Shown here one piece after another: positions 43,107 to 51,771 of a DNA stretch of 64,000 nt. How positions within the stretch are numbered: position 1 is the first letter of the stretch; every line of letters starts with the position of its first letter. Source of the stretch: Geodermatophilus nigrescens (GTDB taxonomy: Bacteria; Actinomycetota; Actinomycetes; Mycobacteriales; Geodermatophilaceae); NCBI RefSeq assembly GCF_900129495.1, contig NZ_FQVX01000001.1, forward strand, positions 248,001 to 312,000, written 5' to 3'. The position numbers were made by a program, and so were the translations under genes. The notes below the pieces were generated by a model, which searched no databases, was not told the DNA's origin, and was given only the letters and a program-made list of their open reading frames with translations.

Positions 43107-43149
43107 GGCGGGGCACGACCGATCCGCAGGTCGGCCGCACCCCGCCGGC

Positions 43150-43911
43150 TCAGCGGAGCAGCCGCGCGACCCCGGTCGGGCCCTGCTCGGCGTCGGCGTC
43201 GGGCAGCACCTCGGTGCGGGCCGACAGGCGCGGGGCCCACGCCGCGGGCGCGGTCTCCAGCCAGGCGGCGCCGGCGTCGGTGAGCCGGCCGTCGGACCGC
43301 AGCGGCGCCCAGCCGCGCAGCGAGCGCAGCCCCTCGGCGACGGTGACCAGCGTGCGGGCCACGCCCCGTCCCCGGTAGACCTGCTCCACCGAGACGGTGT
43401 CGACCAGGCCCGAGCGGATCCACCAGCGGACCTCGCCGATCCGGTCGGTGATCCGGACGCCCGCGGCGGCGACCTGGTGGGGCGCGACGACCGAGCCCGG
43501 CCGGAAGGCCGAGCCCCGGAAGGCGAGCAGCGAGGCCGCCGGCACCGCGCTGGTGGCGTGGGTGACCTCGGCGAACCACATCGGCGGGCAGCGGTCGGCG
43601 ACGTCCTCGACCACGTCGACCCGGACGACGCGGCGGTCGGCGGCGCGGTAGCGGACGTCGACCAGCCAGCCGGCGGGCCGGCGGCCGCGGGCGTCGAGGG
43701 CGGTCATGTCCACCGGGGTGCCGTCGTCGAACCGGTCGGAGTTGACGCCGACCAGCGAGTACTCGAGCGGGCCGGGGCCGCGGCGCAGCAGCCGCGCCCA
43801 CCACAGCGCCGTCGAGGTGGGGGCCGGCTCCGCCAGGGGCGGGACTGCCCGCAGGCGCGGCGCCGCCGGCGCCGGGACCGCCGCGTCGTGGGCCGCTGCC
43901 GTCATGCTCAT
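43150..43911 (-). CDS. GNAT family N-acetyltransferase-like protein
   Basis: This is a 253-residue protein. The C-terminal third contains VEQVYRGRGVARTLVTVAEG, matching the acetyl-CoA-binding R-x-x-G-x-G/A loop of GNAT enzymes. The N-terminal 60 residues are Ala/Pro-rich and probably flexible, and the middle shows RPAGWLVDVRYRAADRRVVR. The substrate is unknown. ATG 43911 follows GAGGA; a second ATG at 43905 is close. It lies 56 bases upstream of the MurE-like gene, which has its own -10 box, and it diverges from the ABC-F gene. Confidence 0.6.
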   Translation of the reverse strand: MSMTAAAHDAAVPAPAAPRLRAVPPLAEPAPTSTALWWARLLRRGPGPLEYSLVGVNSDRFDDGTPVDMTALDARGRRPAGWLVDVRYRAADRRVVRVDVVEDVADRCPPMWFAEVTHATSAVPAASLLAFRGSAFRPGSVVAPHQVAAAGVRITDRIGEVRWWIRSGLVDTVSVEQVYRGRGVARTLVTVAEGLRSLRGWAPLRSDGRLTDAGAAWLETAPAAWAPRLSARTEVLPDADAEQGPTGVARLLR

Positions 43912-44011
43912 CTCGTCCTCCAGTCCTCGCCCCCGTGGACCCGGGGTGTTCCGGGGACGACTCTCCGGACCGCACTTGTGGCCGCCTTGGGGTCCACTAG
44001 CGCGGCCCGGC

Positions 44012-44017
44012 GATACT
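44012..44017 (+). promoter_or_regulatory. -10 box of the uORF/ABC-F transcript
   Basis: GATACT lies nine bases before the ATG of the upstream ORF. The predicted transcript would begin at or just before that ATG. Confidence 0.4.
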
Positions 44018-44026
44018 GGTCTCCCG

Positions 44027-44071
44027 ATGACGCACTCCACGACGCCCCCGACGACGCAGGCCCGGTCGTGA
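44027..44071 (+). CDS. Upstream ORF (14-residue leader) of the ABC-F gene
   Basis: ATG 44027 opens a 14-codon frame, MTHSTTPPTTQARS. Its stop TGA (44069-44071) overlaps the GTG start of the ABC-F gene (GTGA 44068-44071). It is rich in Thr and contains a Pro-Pro pair. The -10-like GATACT just upstream makes it the first translatable frame of the mRNA. The 4-base overlap implies translational coupling, and leader peptides are known to control some ABC-F genes. Whether it is translated is untested; the overlap could be chance. Confidence 0.45.
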   Translation: MTHSTTPPTTQARS

Positions 44072-45888
44072 GCGCCCCGCTGAACCTGCTCAACCTGGAG
44101 CGGGTGTCCAAGGCGCACGGCACCACCGTGCTGCTCGACGACGTCTCCCTCGGCGTCGCGTCCGGCGAGCGCATCGGCGTCGTCGGCCGCAACGGCAGCG
44201 GCAAGTCCACGCTGCTCGGCGTCCTCACCGGCCGGGAGGAGCCCGACAGCGGGCGGGTCACGCAGCGCGGCGACCTCGCCGTCGGCGTCCTCGACCAGTC
44301 CGGGACGCTGCCGCCGGGCGCGACGGTCCGCGACGTCGTCCTGCCCCCGACGCTGTTCGCCGCCGAGCACGAGTGGGCCGCCGACCCGGCCGTCCGCAGC
44401 GTCCTCACCGGCCTGGAGCTCGACCGGCTGGGCCTCGACTCGCCCGTCGCGCCGATGTCCGGCGGGGAGCGGCGGCGGGTGGCGCTGGCCGCGCAGCTGA
44501 TCCGCCCGCTGGACCTGCTCGTCCTCGACGAGCCGACCAACCACCTCGACGTCGAGGGCGTCGCCTGGCTCGCCGACTTCGTGAAGCGGCGGGTCGGGGC
44601 GCTGGTGGTCGTCACCCACGACCGGTGGTTCCTCGACGAGGTGTGCACGCAGACGTGGGAGGTCGCCGACGGCGCGGTGCACTCCTACGAGGGCGGTTAC
44701 GCGGCCTACACGCTGGCCCGCGCCGAGCGGGCCCGCGTCGCGGCGGCCACCGAGGAACGCCGCCTCAACCTGGTGCGCAAGGAGCTCGCCTGGCTGCGCC
44801 GGGGCCCGCCGGCGCGCACCAGCAAGCCGCGCTTCCGCATCGAGGCCGCCGAGGCGCTCATCGCCGACGAGCCGCCGCCGCGCGAGACGATGCAGCTCAA
44901 GGGCTTCGCCGCGCGCCGGCTCGGCAGGACGGTGTACGACGTCGAGGACGTCGACTACGCGGTGCGGTCGGAGGCCGGCCCACGGACGCTGTTCGCCGAC
45001 CTGACCTGGCACGTCGGCCCGGGCGACCGGATCGGCGTCGTCGGGGTGAACGGCGCGGGCAAGACGTCGCTGCTGCGGATGCTCGTGGGCGAGGTCGAGC
45101 CCGACCGCGGCTCCGTGGTGCGCGGGCAGACGGTGGCGCCGGCCTACCTGTCCCAGCACGTCACCGAGCTGCCGGCTCGGCTGCGGGTGCTCGAGGCGGT
45201 GCAGGAGGTCGCCCGGATCGCGCGGATCGGCAACCAGGAGATCTCGGCGTCCTCGCTGGCCGAGCGCTTCGGCTTCCCGGCGTCGCGGCAGTGGACGCCG
45301 GTCGGCGATCTCTCCGGCGGCGAGCGGCGCCGGCTGCAGCTGCTCCGGCTGCTCATGGCCGAGCCGAACGTGTTGCTGCTCGACGAGCCGACCAACGACC
45401 TCGACATCGACACGCTCACCCAGCTCGAGGACCTGCTCGACGGGTTCCCCGGCACGGTGCTGGTGGTCAGCCACGACCGCTACTTCGTCGACCGGGTCTG
45501 CGACTCAGTGGTGGCGCTCATGGGCGACGGGTCGCTCGCCGCGCTGCCCGGCGGGGTGGAGGAGTACCTCGCCCGCCGGGCCGCCGGGGAGGCCGCGCTG
45601 CCCTCGGCCGGCTCCGGTCCCGCGCCCGCCGGCGGCGCGACCGCGACGCCCGCCCCGGCCGGCCCGTCGGCGGCGGAGGTGCGCGCCGCCCGCAAGGAGG
45701 CGGCCCGCCTCGAGCGGCGGCTGGAGAAGCTCACCGCGGAGGAGGAGCGGCTGCACGCCGACCTCGCCGCCGCAGCCACCGACCACGCGCGGGTCATGGA
45801 GCTCGACGGCCGGCTGCGGACCCTGCTGGCCGAGAAGGACCAGGTGGAGAGCGACTGGCTGGCCGCCGCGGAGCTCGCCGAGGGCTGA
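44068..45888 (+). CDS. ABC-F family ATPase (Uup-like)
   Basis: This is a 606-residue protein with two ABC domains and no membrane segment. Walker A motifs are GRNGSGKST and GVNGAGKTS, signatures are MSGGERRR and LSGGERRR, and Walker B is LLVLDEPTNHLD and LLLDEPTNDLD. An interdomain linker of about 80 helical residues (ERARVAAATEERRLNLV) is the ABC-F P-site tRNA interaction motif. A C-terminal extension of about 75 residues is a charged coiled coil like that of Uup. Such proteins act on the ribosome, as translation factors or in antibiotic protection. The Uup-like tail suggests the former. GTG 44068 overlaps the leader ORF. Confidence 0.88.
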   Translation: MSAPLNLLNLERVSKAHGTTVLLDDVSLGVASGERIGVVGRNGSGKSTLLGVLTGREEPDSGRVTQRGDLAVGVLDQSGTLPPGATVRDVVLPPTLFAAEHEWAADPAVRSVLTGLELDRLGLDSPVAPMSGGERRRVALAAQLIRPLDLLVLDEPTNHLDVEGVAWLADFVKRRVGALVVVTHDRWFLDEVCTQTWEVADGAVHSYEGGYAAYTLARAERARVAAATEERRLNLVRKELAWLRRGPPARTSKPRFRIEAAEALIADEPPPRETMQLKGFAARRLGRTVYDVEDVDYAVRSEAGPRTLFADLTWHVGPGDRIGVVGVNGAGKTSLLRMLVGEVEPDRGSVVRGQTVAPAYLSQHVTELPARLRVLEAVQEVARIARIGNQEISASSLAERFGFPASRQWTPVGDLSGGERRRLQLLRLLMAEPNVLLLDEPTNDLDIDTLTQLEDLLDGFPGTVLVVSHDRYFVDRVCDSVVALMGDGSLAALPGGVEEYLARRAAGEAALPSAGSGPAPAGGATATPAPAGPSAAEVRAARKEAARLERRLEKLTAEEERLHADLAAAATDHARVMELDGRLRTLLAEKDQVESDWLAAAELAEG

Positions 45889-45910
45889 GCGGGTCCTCCT
45901 GCACGGCAGC

Positions 45911-45946
45911 GCCTCCTCCCTCACGGTGGGACGTGGGGGAGGAGGC
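45911..45946 (+). terminator. Terminator hairpin after the ABC-F gene
   Basis: A 14-bp stem including one G-U pair (45911-45924 with 45933-45946) and an 8-base loop lie 22 bases past the ABC-F stop. Confidence 0.7.
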
Positions 45947-45951
45947 GCCAC

Positions 45952-45968
45952 GATCAGGTCACCTGATC
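45952..45968. repeat. GATCAGG palindrome, copy 2
   Basis: GATCAGGTCACCTGATC is a perfect 8-bp inverted repeat around a central C. It matches the core of the 37089-37113 element except for one exchanged base pair (T-A for C-G). It lies between the ABC-F terminator and the stop of the convergent membrane-protein gene. Confidence 0.6.
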
Positions 45969-45973
45969 CCGGC

Positions 45974-46672
45974 TCAGGCGGCGGCCTCGGCCCGGGTGCG
46001 GGCGATCATCCGCAGCCCGACGGCGACCGTGGGGACGGCGCCGACGAGCGCGAAGCCGGCGTAGAGCAGCGGGGTGAAGCTGAGCGCCGCCGAGGCGACC
46101 AGGCAGGCCACGGCCGGGACCAGCAGCCACCAGGTGATCACGCCGGCGCGCGCCAGGCCGGCGAGACCGACCAGCGGGCCGAGCAGCCCGAGCAGCGTCA
46201 CCGTGCCGACGACGCCCACGGCCGCCTGGCCCTGCACCGACTCGACTAGCGCCAGCGCGGTGTCGGCCGGCAGCTCCTGGCCGATCCCGCCGGTCCAGAA
46301 GTCGTAGAGCACCATCCCGGTCACCGTGACCAGGCCGATCGCCGACAGCAGGGCGCCGACGATCGTCGGGATGCGCCCGCGGCGGCCGCGGACCAGCGCC
46401 GGAGCGGCCAGCCAGGCCAGGGCCAGCGCCATGTTGCCGTAGTGCAGCAGCAGCGCCGAGAGCGCCGTCTGCCCCTCGTCGGCGGCCAGCGAGGCGATGT
46501 AGTCGGCGTCGGCGGGGGAGGCCTGCGGCGGCGAGGTGGCCAGGCCCGCCACGTAGAGCAGCGAGCCCGCGACCATCGCGCCGCCGGCGAGGGTCAGCAT
46601 CGTGGCACCGGCGCTGCGGGCCGGGCGCTGCGGGGTGGCGGCGGTGGGGGCGGGGGACAGGGAGGTGGTCAT
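45974..46672 (-). CDS. Multi-pass membrane protein of unknown function
   Basis: This is a 232-residue protein. A short Pro/Ala-rich N-terminus is followed by about six hydrophobic helices (for example GATMLTLAGGAMVAGSLLYV and VTLLGLLGPLVGLAGLARAG). There is an extracytoplasmic loop after helix 1 rich in Pro, Ser and Asp. No family signature is recognised. ATG 46672 has a GAGGA ribosome site. It diverges from the histidine kinase gene, so it may be a target of that two-component system. Confidence 0.65.
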   Translation of the reverse strand: MTTSLSPAPTAATPQRPARSAGATMLTLAGGAMVAGSLLYVAGLATSPPQASPADADYIASLAADEGQTALSALLLHYGNMALALAWLAAPALVRGRRGRIPTIVGALLSAIGLVTVTGMVLYDFWTGGIGQELPADTALALVESVQGQAAVGVVGTVTLLGLLGPLVGLAGLARAGVITWWLLVPAVACLVASAALSFTPLLYAGFALVGAVPTVAVGLRMIARTRAEAAA

Positions 46673-46845
46673 CGGTCCTCGTCGGGTCGGGCACCGCATC
46701 GGTCGGTGCGTCGGCGAGGACTCTCCGGCCGGCGGGGCACCCGGCACGTCCGCCGTCGCGGACCGACCGGGCTCCGCCGCACGGCGGATGGACAGGCCCC
46801 CGTCGATCGGCCGCGCGGGGGATCCCGTCCGCGCCCGGCCGCCCC

Positions 46846-46851
46846 TACCGT
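46846..46851 (+). promoter_or_regulatory. -10 box, leaderless histidine-kinase transcript
   Basis: TACCGT ends seven bases before GTG 46859, with no ribosome site between. Confidence 0.5.
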
Positions 46852-46858
46852 GCTCGCC

Positions 46859-48034
46859 GTGCCCCGCTGGACCTCGTCCCCCTCCGCCCGCCGGCTCGTG
46901 TGGCCGGCCCTCGGCGCGCTGCTCGCGGTGCTCTCGGGGGTGGAGACGGCGATCGACGAGACGTTCCGCTTCCCGCTGGTCACCGCGCTGCCGGGCGTCG
47001 CCGTCGGCGCGGTCGTGGCTCTGGGCGCGCGGTGGCCGGAGGCGGCCGCGGTCGCCGGGGCGCTCAGCGTGCTCGGCAACTACGCGCTCGGGACGCCCGG
47101 ACCCGGCGGCGCCCAGCTCATCGGGATGGCCGTCCTCGTCGGGCACGCGGCCGCGGTCCTGCCGGTGCGGCGCGGGCTGCGCGCGGCGGTCTCGGCGACG
47201 CTCGTCGTGGTGGTCGCCGGGCTGGTGTTCGGCCCCTCCACCTGGGAGAGCGTCTTCTACCTCGTCGTCACCGGGACCGCCTGGGGCGTCGGCCTGCTGG
47301 TGCGCCGGTCCCGCGAGCGGGCCCGGGAGCTGCAGGTGCTCGCCGCCCGGCTGGCCGAGCAGCAGGAGGCCGTGGCCGGCGCCGCCGTCGTGGCCGAGCG
47401 CGCCCGCATCGCCCGCGAGGTGCACGACTCGGTCGCGCACGCGGTCAGCGTGATGGTGCTGCAGATGGGCGGGCTGCGGCGGCTGCTGCCCGACCACCCC
47501 GAGGCCCAGGACGTGCTGCTGGGGCTGGAGCGGCTGGGCCGGGAGTCGGTCGACGAGATGCGCCGCGTGGTCGGCATCCTCCGCGAGTCCGGCGCCGGCG
47601 ACCCGGTGCCGCAGCCGTCGCTGTCGCGTCTGGACGCCGTCCTCGCCGAGCTGCGGGCCGGCGGGATGCCGGTGGAGCTGGTGGTCACCGGGGAGCCGGC
47701 CGAGCTGCCGCAGCTGGTCGACGTCGCGGCCGTGCGGGTGGTGCAGGAGGCGCTGTCCAACGTGGTCCGGCACGCGGGCGCGGCCGCCACCCGCGTCGAG
47801 GTCGCCTGGACGCCGGGCCGGGTGACCGTCACGGTCACCGACGACGGCCGCCCGCGCGTCGAGCCCACCCCGCACGCGCCGGGGGGCCACGGGCAGCTGC
47901 ACATGCGCGAGCGGGTCGCCGTCGCCGGCGGCGACCTCGACGTCGGCCCCGTCCGCGGCGGCGGCTACCGCGTGCGCGCCGGGTTCCCCGTCCCCGCGCC
48001 GGCCGCCGTCCCGCCCGCGGCGGTGGGCGCGTGA
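46859..48034 (+). CDS. NarL-type sensor histidine kinase
   Basis: This is a 391-residue kinase. Four or five hydrophobic helices occupy residues 10-150. A short coiled coil leads to the HisKA_3 dimerisation domain with the phosphoacceptor H189 in REVHDSVAHAVSVMVLQ. The HATPase_c domain has VVQEALSNVVRHAG (N-box), VTVTDDGRP (G1-like) and GGHGQLHMRERVAVAGGDL. There is no extended extracellular sensor domain, so it probably senses a signal at the membrane. GTG 46859 is leaderless by prediction. The stop overlaps the regulator start (GTGA). Confidence 0.9.
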   Translation: MPRWTSSPSARRLVWPALGALLAVLSGVETAIDETFRFPLVTALPGVAVGAVVALGARWPEAAAVAGALSVLGNYALGTPGPGGAQLIGMAVLVGHAAAVLPVRRGLRAAVSATLVVVVAGLVFGPSTWESVFYLVVTGTAWGVGLLVRRSRERARELQVLAARLAEQQEAVAGAAVVAERARIAREVHDSVAHAVSVMVLQMGGLRRLLPDHPEAQDVLLGLERLGRESVDEMRRVVGILRESGAGDPVPQPSLSRLDAVLAELRAGGMPVELVVTGEPAELPQLVDVAAVRVVQEALSNVVRHAGAAATRVEVAWTPGRVTVTVTDDGRPRVEPTPHAPGGHGQLHMRERVAVAGGDLDVGPVRGGGYRVRAGFPVPAPAAVPPAAVGA

Positions 48035-48690
48035 CGATCCGGGTGGTGCTGGTCGACGACCAGTCGATGATCCGCACGGGGCTGCGGATGGTGCTGGCCG
48101 CCGAGCCCGACATCGAGGTGGTCGGCGAGGCCGGCGACGGCGCGTCGGGCGTCCGCGTGGTCGCCGAGCTCGAGCCCGACGTCGTCCTGCTCGACGTGCG
48201 GATGCCCGGCATGGACGGGCTGGAGGCCGCGCGGCGCATCGTCGGGTCGGGCGCGCGCACGCGGGTCGTCGTCCTCACCACGTTCGACGAGGACGAGTAC
48301 GTGGCCGCCGCCCTGCGCGCCGGGGTCAGCGGCTTCCTGCTCAAGGTGGCCCCGCCGGAGGACCTGGTGGCCGCGGTGCGCACCGTCGCGGCCGGGCAGG
48401 GCCTGCTCGACCCGGCGGTGACCCTGCGGGTGATCCGCTCCTTCGCCGCCGCGCCCGCGCCCGACCCCGGCCGCGCCGCCGAGCTCGCGCAGCTCACCGA
48501 GCGGGAGACCGACGTGCTGGCGCTGGTCGCCGCCGGGCTGTCCAACGCCGAGATCGCCGCCCGGCTGTACCTGGGCGAGGCGACGGTCAAGACGCACGTG
48601 AGCCGGGTACTGCTGAAGCTGGGTCTGCGGGACCGCGTGCAGGCGGTCGCGTTCGCCTACGAGTCCGGCCTGGTGACGCCCGGCCGGTGA
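48031..48690 (+). CDS. NarL/FixJ-type response regulator
   Basis: This is a 219-residue regulator. The receiver domain has VVLVDDQSMIRTGL (acidic pocket), phosphoacceptor D55 in LLDVRMPGMDG and the conserved Lys in GFLLKVAPPEDL. The C-terminal LuxR-type helix-turn-helix is LTERETDVLALVAAGLSNAE and IAARLYLGEATVKTHVSRVL. It is phosphorylated by the upstream kinase and binds DNA as a dimer. Targets are unknown; the divergent membrane-protein gene and the Mrp operon 200 bases downstream are candidates. Confidence 0.92.
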   Translation: MTIRVVLVDDQSMIRTGLRMVLAAEPDIEVVGEAGDGASGVRVVAELEPDVVLLDVRMPGMDGLEAARRIVGSGARTRVVVLTTFDEDEYVAAALRAGVSGFLLKVAPPEDLVAAVRTVAAGQGLLDPAVTLRVIRSFAAAPAPDPGRAAELAQLTERETDVLALVAAGLSNAEIAARLYLGEATVKTHVSRVLLKLGLRDRVQAVAFAYESGLVTPGR

Positions 48691-48738
48691 GGCGTCCCCG
48701 CCGTCGCGAGCAGGGCGTTCGGCGCGGACGGGTAGCAG

Positions 48739-48797
48739 AAGGACCCCGCTGCCCCCCACACCTCGCTCCGCTCGGCGCGGGCCCCTGCAGCGCGGCC
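48739..48797. repeat. Dispersed inverted-repeat element, copy 2
   Basis: This element begins AAGGACCCC like the copy at 5575-5637 and shares GCCCCCCAC, a central CTCGC and GGGCCCCTGC in the same order. The ends pair (48741-48752 with 48787-48797), with one mismatch and the same bulged A at 48743. It lies in the gap between the response regulator and the Mrp operon. Confidence 0.65.
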
Positions 48798-48818
48798 GGG
48801 CCGAACGGACCTCACGGG

Positions 48819-48824
48819 TAGACT
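48819..48824 (+). promoter_or_regulatory. Candidate -10 box of the Mrp operon
   Basis: TAGACT lies 71 bases before the GTG of the first Mrp gene, just after repeat copy 2. No clear -35 box is seen, so the call is tentative. Confidence 0.35.
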
Positions 48825-48894
48825 CGCTGTCACCGCCGGCCGCGTCGACCGACGTTCCTGGTGTCCCCGAGCCGCCCACGACTCCCGGAGACAC

Positions 48895-51771
48895 GTGCTC
48901 GTTCTGCTGTTCCTCCACCTGTCCGCCGGACTGCTGGCGCCCGTGCTCGTGCGGTGGTGGGGGAGGCAGGCCTTCCTCGCCCTGGCCCTGGTGCCCGCGG
49001 CCGGGTTCGGCTGGGTGCTGTCCCGCCTCGGCCCGGTGCTGGCCGGCGAGGAGCAGCGCGAGACGGTGCCCTGGATCCCGGCGCTCGACCTCGACGTCGC
49101 CCTGCGCCTGGACGCCCTGTCGCTCACCTTCGCGGCGCTGGTCACCGGCGTCGGGGCGCTGGTGCTCGTCTACTGCGCCCGCTACTTCGAGCCCGGCGAG
49201 GAGGGGACCGGCCGCTTCGCCGGGTGCCTCACCGCCTTCGCGGGTTCGATGCTCGGGCTCGTCCTCGCCGACGACATGCTCCTGCTCTACGTGTTCTGGG
49301 AGCTCACCACCGTCTTCTCGTTCCTGCTCATCGGCGGCTCGGGACGGCGGCTGGCCGCGCGGCGGGCGGCGTCGCAGGCGCTGGTCCTGACCACCGCCGG
49401 CGGCCTGGCGATGCTCGTCGGCCTGATCGTCATCGGCCAGGCGAGCGGCTCGTACCTGCTCTCGGAGGTCGTCGCCGCCCCCGGCAGCGGCACCGCGATG
49501 ACGGCCGGCGTGGCCCTGGTGCTCGCCGGCGCGGTCACCAAGTCCGCCCTCGTCCCGTTCCACTTCTGGCTGCCCGCGGCCATGGAGGCGCCGACGCCGG
49601 TCAGCGCCTACCTGCACGCCGCGGCGATGGTGAAGGCCGGCGTGTACCTGGTCGCCCGGCTGGCGCCCGGCCTGGCCGACGTCCCCGGCTGGCGGCCGGT
49701 GGTGCTCGGCCTGGGCGTGGCCACCATGCTGCTCGGCGGCTACCGAGCGCTGCGGCAGAAGGACGTCAAGCTGCTGCTGGCCTTCGGCACCGTCAGCCAG
49801 CTCGGCTTCCTCGTGGTGCTGGTCGGCGCCGGCAGCGCCGAGCTCGCCGCCGCGGGCCTGGCCATGACGCTCGCGCACGGGCTGTTCAAGTCCACGCTGT
49901 TCCTCACCGTCGGCGTCGTCGACCACGCCACCGGCACCCGCGACCTGCGCAGGCTGTCCGGCCTCGGCCGCCGGCTGCCCGTCCTGGCCGCGATCGGCGG
50001 CGCCGCCGCGGCGTCGATGGCGGGGCTGCCGCCGCTGCTGGGCTTCGTCGGCAAGGAGGCGGCCTTCACCGCCCTGCTCGACGGCGGCCTGCCCGACCGC
50101 ACGGTGGCCCTGGTCGTGCTCGCCGGCCTGGTCCTCGGCTCCGTGCTCACCGCGGCCTACACCGCCCGGTTCGTGTGGGGCGCGTTCGCCCGCAAGCCCG
50201 GCGTCCCCGACACCGCGGTCGAGCACCCGCCGGGCGCGCTGTTCCTCGCCGCGCCCGCCGTCCTCGCGCTCACCGGGCTGGTGCTCGGGCCGCTGAGCCC
50301 GGTGCTGGACCCGCTGGTCGCCGCGTACGCCGAGACGCTGCCGCTGCTCGCCCCCGAGGCCGAGCACCTGGCGCTGTGGCACGGCTGGCAGCCGGCGCTG
50401 GCGCTGTCGGCGCTCACCGTGCTCGGCGGCGCCGCGCTGTTCGCCCTCCGGGGGCCGGTGCAGCGCCTGCAGGGCCGGGTGGCCGTGGGCGCCTCGGCGG
50501 ACGAGGGCTACTGGAACGTCCTGCAGGGCGTCGACCGGCTCTCCGTCCTGGTCACCGGCACCACCCAGCGCGGGTCGCTGCCGGCCTACCTCGGCACGAT
50601 CCTCGTCGTCGTCCTCGCGCTGCCCGGCACGCTGCTGCTCACGCAGGCGCCGTGGCCGGGGGAGTGGCGGGCCTGGGACACCCCGGTGCAGGCCGTCGTC
50701 GGCGTCGTCGTGGTGACCGCCGCCGCGCTCACCCTGCGGATCCGGCAGCGGCTGTCCGCGGTGCTCGTCGTCGGCGTCACCGGCTACGGCATCGCCGTCG
50801 TCTTCGCGCTGCAGGGCGCGCCCGACCTGGCGCTCACCCAGTTCCTCGTCGAGACGCTCACCCTCGTCGTGTTCGTGCTGGTGCTGCGCAAGCTGCCCAA
50901 GGACATCTCCGAGCGGCACCGGCCCCGCGAGCGGGCGGTGCGCGGCGTGATCGCCGTCGGGGTGGGCGCGTTCATGGGCGCGGTGGGCGCCGTGGCGATG
51001 GCGGTGCGCACGGCGCCGCCGGTGTCGGCGGGCTGGCCGGGCCCGGCCTACGACTTCGGCGGCGGTAAGAACGTCGTCAACGTGACGCTGGTCGACATCC
51101 GCGCCTGGGACACCATCGGCGAGGTCTCGCTGCTCGTCGTCGCCGCGACCGGCGTGGCCAGCCTGGTGTTCCTCCGCGGCCGCACCGGCGGGGTGGACCG
51201 GGTGACCCGCGCCGAGCTGACCGGCTCCGCCGAGCGCAGCCGCCGGGCGCCGCGCGACCGCTGGCTGGCCGCCACCGCCACCCTCGACCCCGCCCGGCGC
51301 TCGGTCGTGCTCGAGGTGGTTACCCGGCTGCTGTTCCACACGATCACCGTGTTCTCGCTGTACCTGCTCTTCAGCGGCCACAACGAGCCCGGCGGCGGCT
51401 TTGCCGGCGGCCTGGTCGCGGGGCTGGCGCTGGTGCTGCGCTACCTCGCCGGCGGCCGGTACGAGCTGGGCGAGGCCGCGCCGGTGGCCCCCGGCCTGCT
51501 GCTGGGCAGCGGCCTGCTGTTCGCGGGTGCCACCGGCGTCGCCGGGCTGCTGGTCGGCGGCGACGTGCTGCAGACGGCGATCCTGCAGACGACGCTGCCG
51601 GTCCTCGGCGACGTCAAGCTCGTGACCTCGCTGTTCTTCGACTGCGGCGTCTACCTGATCGTCGTCGGCCTGGTGCTCGACGTGCTGCGCAGCCTCGGCG
51701 CGGAGCTCGACCGCCAGGAGGACCAGGAGGACCCGATCGAACTCGCCCCCGGGGAGGTGGTGCTGCGATGA
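48895..51771 (+). CDS. mrpA: Mrp Na+/H+ antiporter subunit A with fused B domain
   Basis: This is a 958-residue membrane protein with more than 20 hydrophobic helices. The first 500 residues are a complex-I ND5-like antiporter domain (MEAPTPVSAYLHAAAMVKAG and HAATG-type features around a conserved Lys/Glu set). An MrpA C-terminal region follows, and the last 150 residues are an MnhB domain (FHTITVFSLYLLFSGHNEPG, CGVYLIVVGLVLD). It exchanges Na+ or other cations for protons as the core of a multi-subunit complex. GTG 48895 has GGAG four bases upstream. The stop overlaps mrpC by 4 bases. Confidence 0.92.
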   Translation: MLVLLFLHLSAGLLAPVLVRWWGRQAFLALALVPAAGFGWVLSRLGPVLAGEEQRETVPWIPALDLDVALRLDALSLTFAALVTGVGALVLVYCARYFEPGEEGTGRFAGCLTAFAGSMLGLVLADDMLLLYVFWELTTVFSFLLIGGSGRRLAARRAASQALVLTTAGGLAMLVGLIVIGQASGSYLLSEVVAAPGSGTAMTAGVALVLAGAVTKSALVPFHFWLPAAMEAPTPVSAYLHAAAMVKAGVYLVARLAPGLADVPGWRPVVLGLGVATMLLGGYRALRQKDVKLLLAFGTVSQLGFLVVLVGAGSAELAAAGLAMTLAHGLFKSTLFLTVGVVDHATGTRDLRRLSGLGRRLPVLAAIGGAAAASMAGLPPLLGFVGKEAAFTALLDGGLPDRTVALVVLAGLVLGSVLTAAYTARFVWGAFARKPGVPDTAVEHPPGALFLAAPAVLALTGLVLGPLSPVLDPLVAAYAETLPLLAPEAEHLALWHGWQPALALSALTVLGGAALFALRGPVQRLQGRVAVGASADEGYWNVLQGVDRLSVLVTGTTQRGSLPAYLGTILVVVLALPGTLLLTQAPWPGEWRAWDTPVQAVVGVVVVTAAALTLRIRQRLSAVLVVGVTGYGIAVVFALQGAPDLALTQFLVETLTLVVFVLVLRKLPKDISERHRPRERAVRGVIAVGVGAFMGAVGAVAMAVRTAPPVSAGWPGPAYDFGGGKNVVNVTLVDIRAWDTIGEVSLLVVAATGVASLVFLRGRTGGVDRVTRAELTGSAERSRRAPRDRWLAATATLDPARRSVVLEVVTRLLFHTITVFSLYLLFSGHNEPGGGFAGGLVAGLALVLRYLAGGRYELGEAAPVAPGLLLGSGLLFAGATGVAGLLVGGDVLQTAILQTTLPVLGDVKLVTSLFFDCGVYLIVVGLVLDVLRSLGAELDRQEDQEDPIELAPGEVVLR

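Noticed and set aside
47965-51381. Minus-strand open frame of 1138 codons across the Mrp operon
   Set aside because: The product is rich in Gly, Arg, His and Glu in a pattern produced by the third-position bias of mrpA. No domain is visible.
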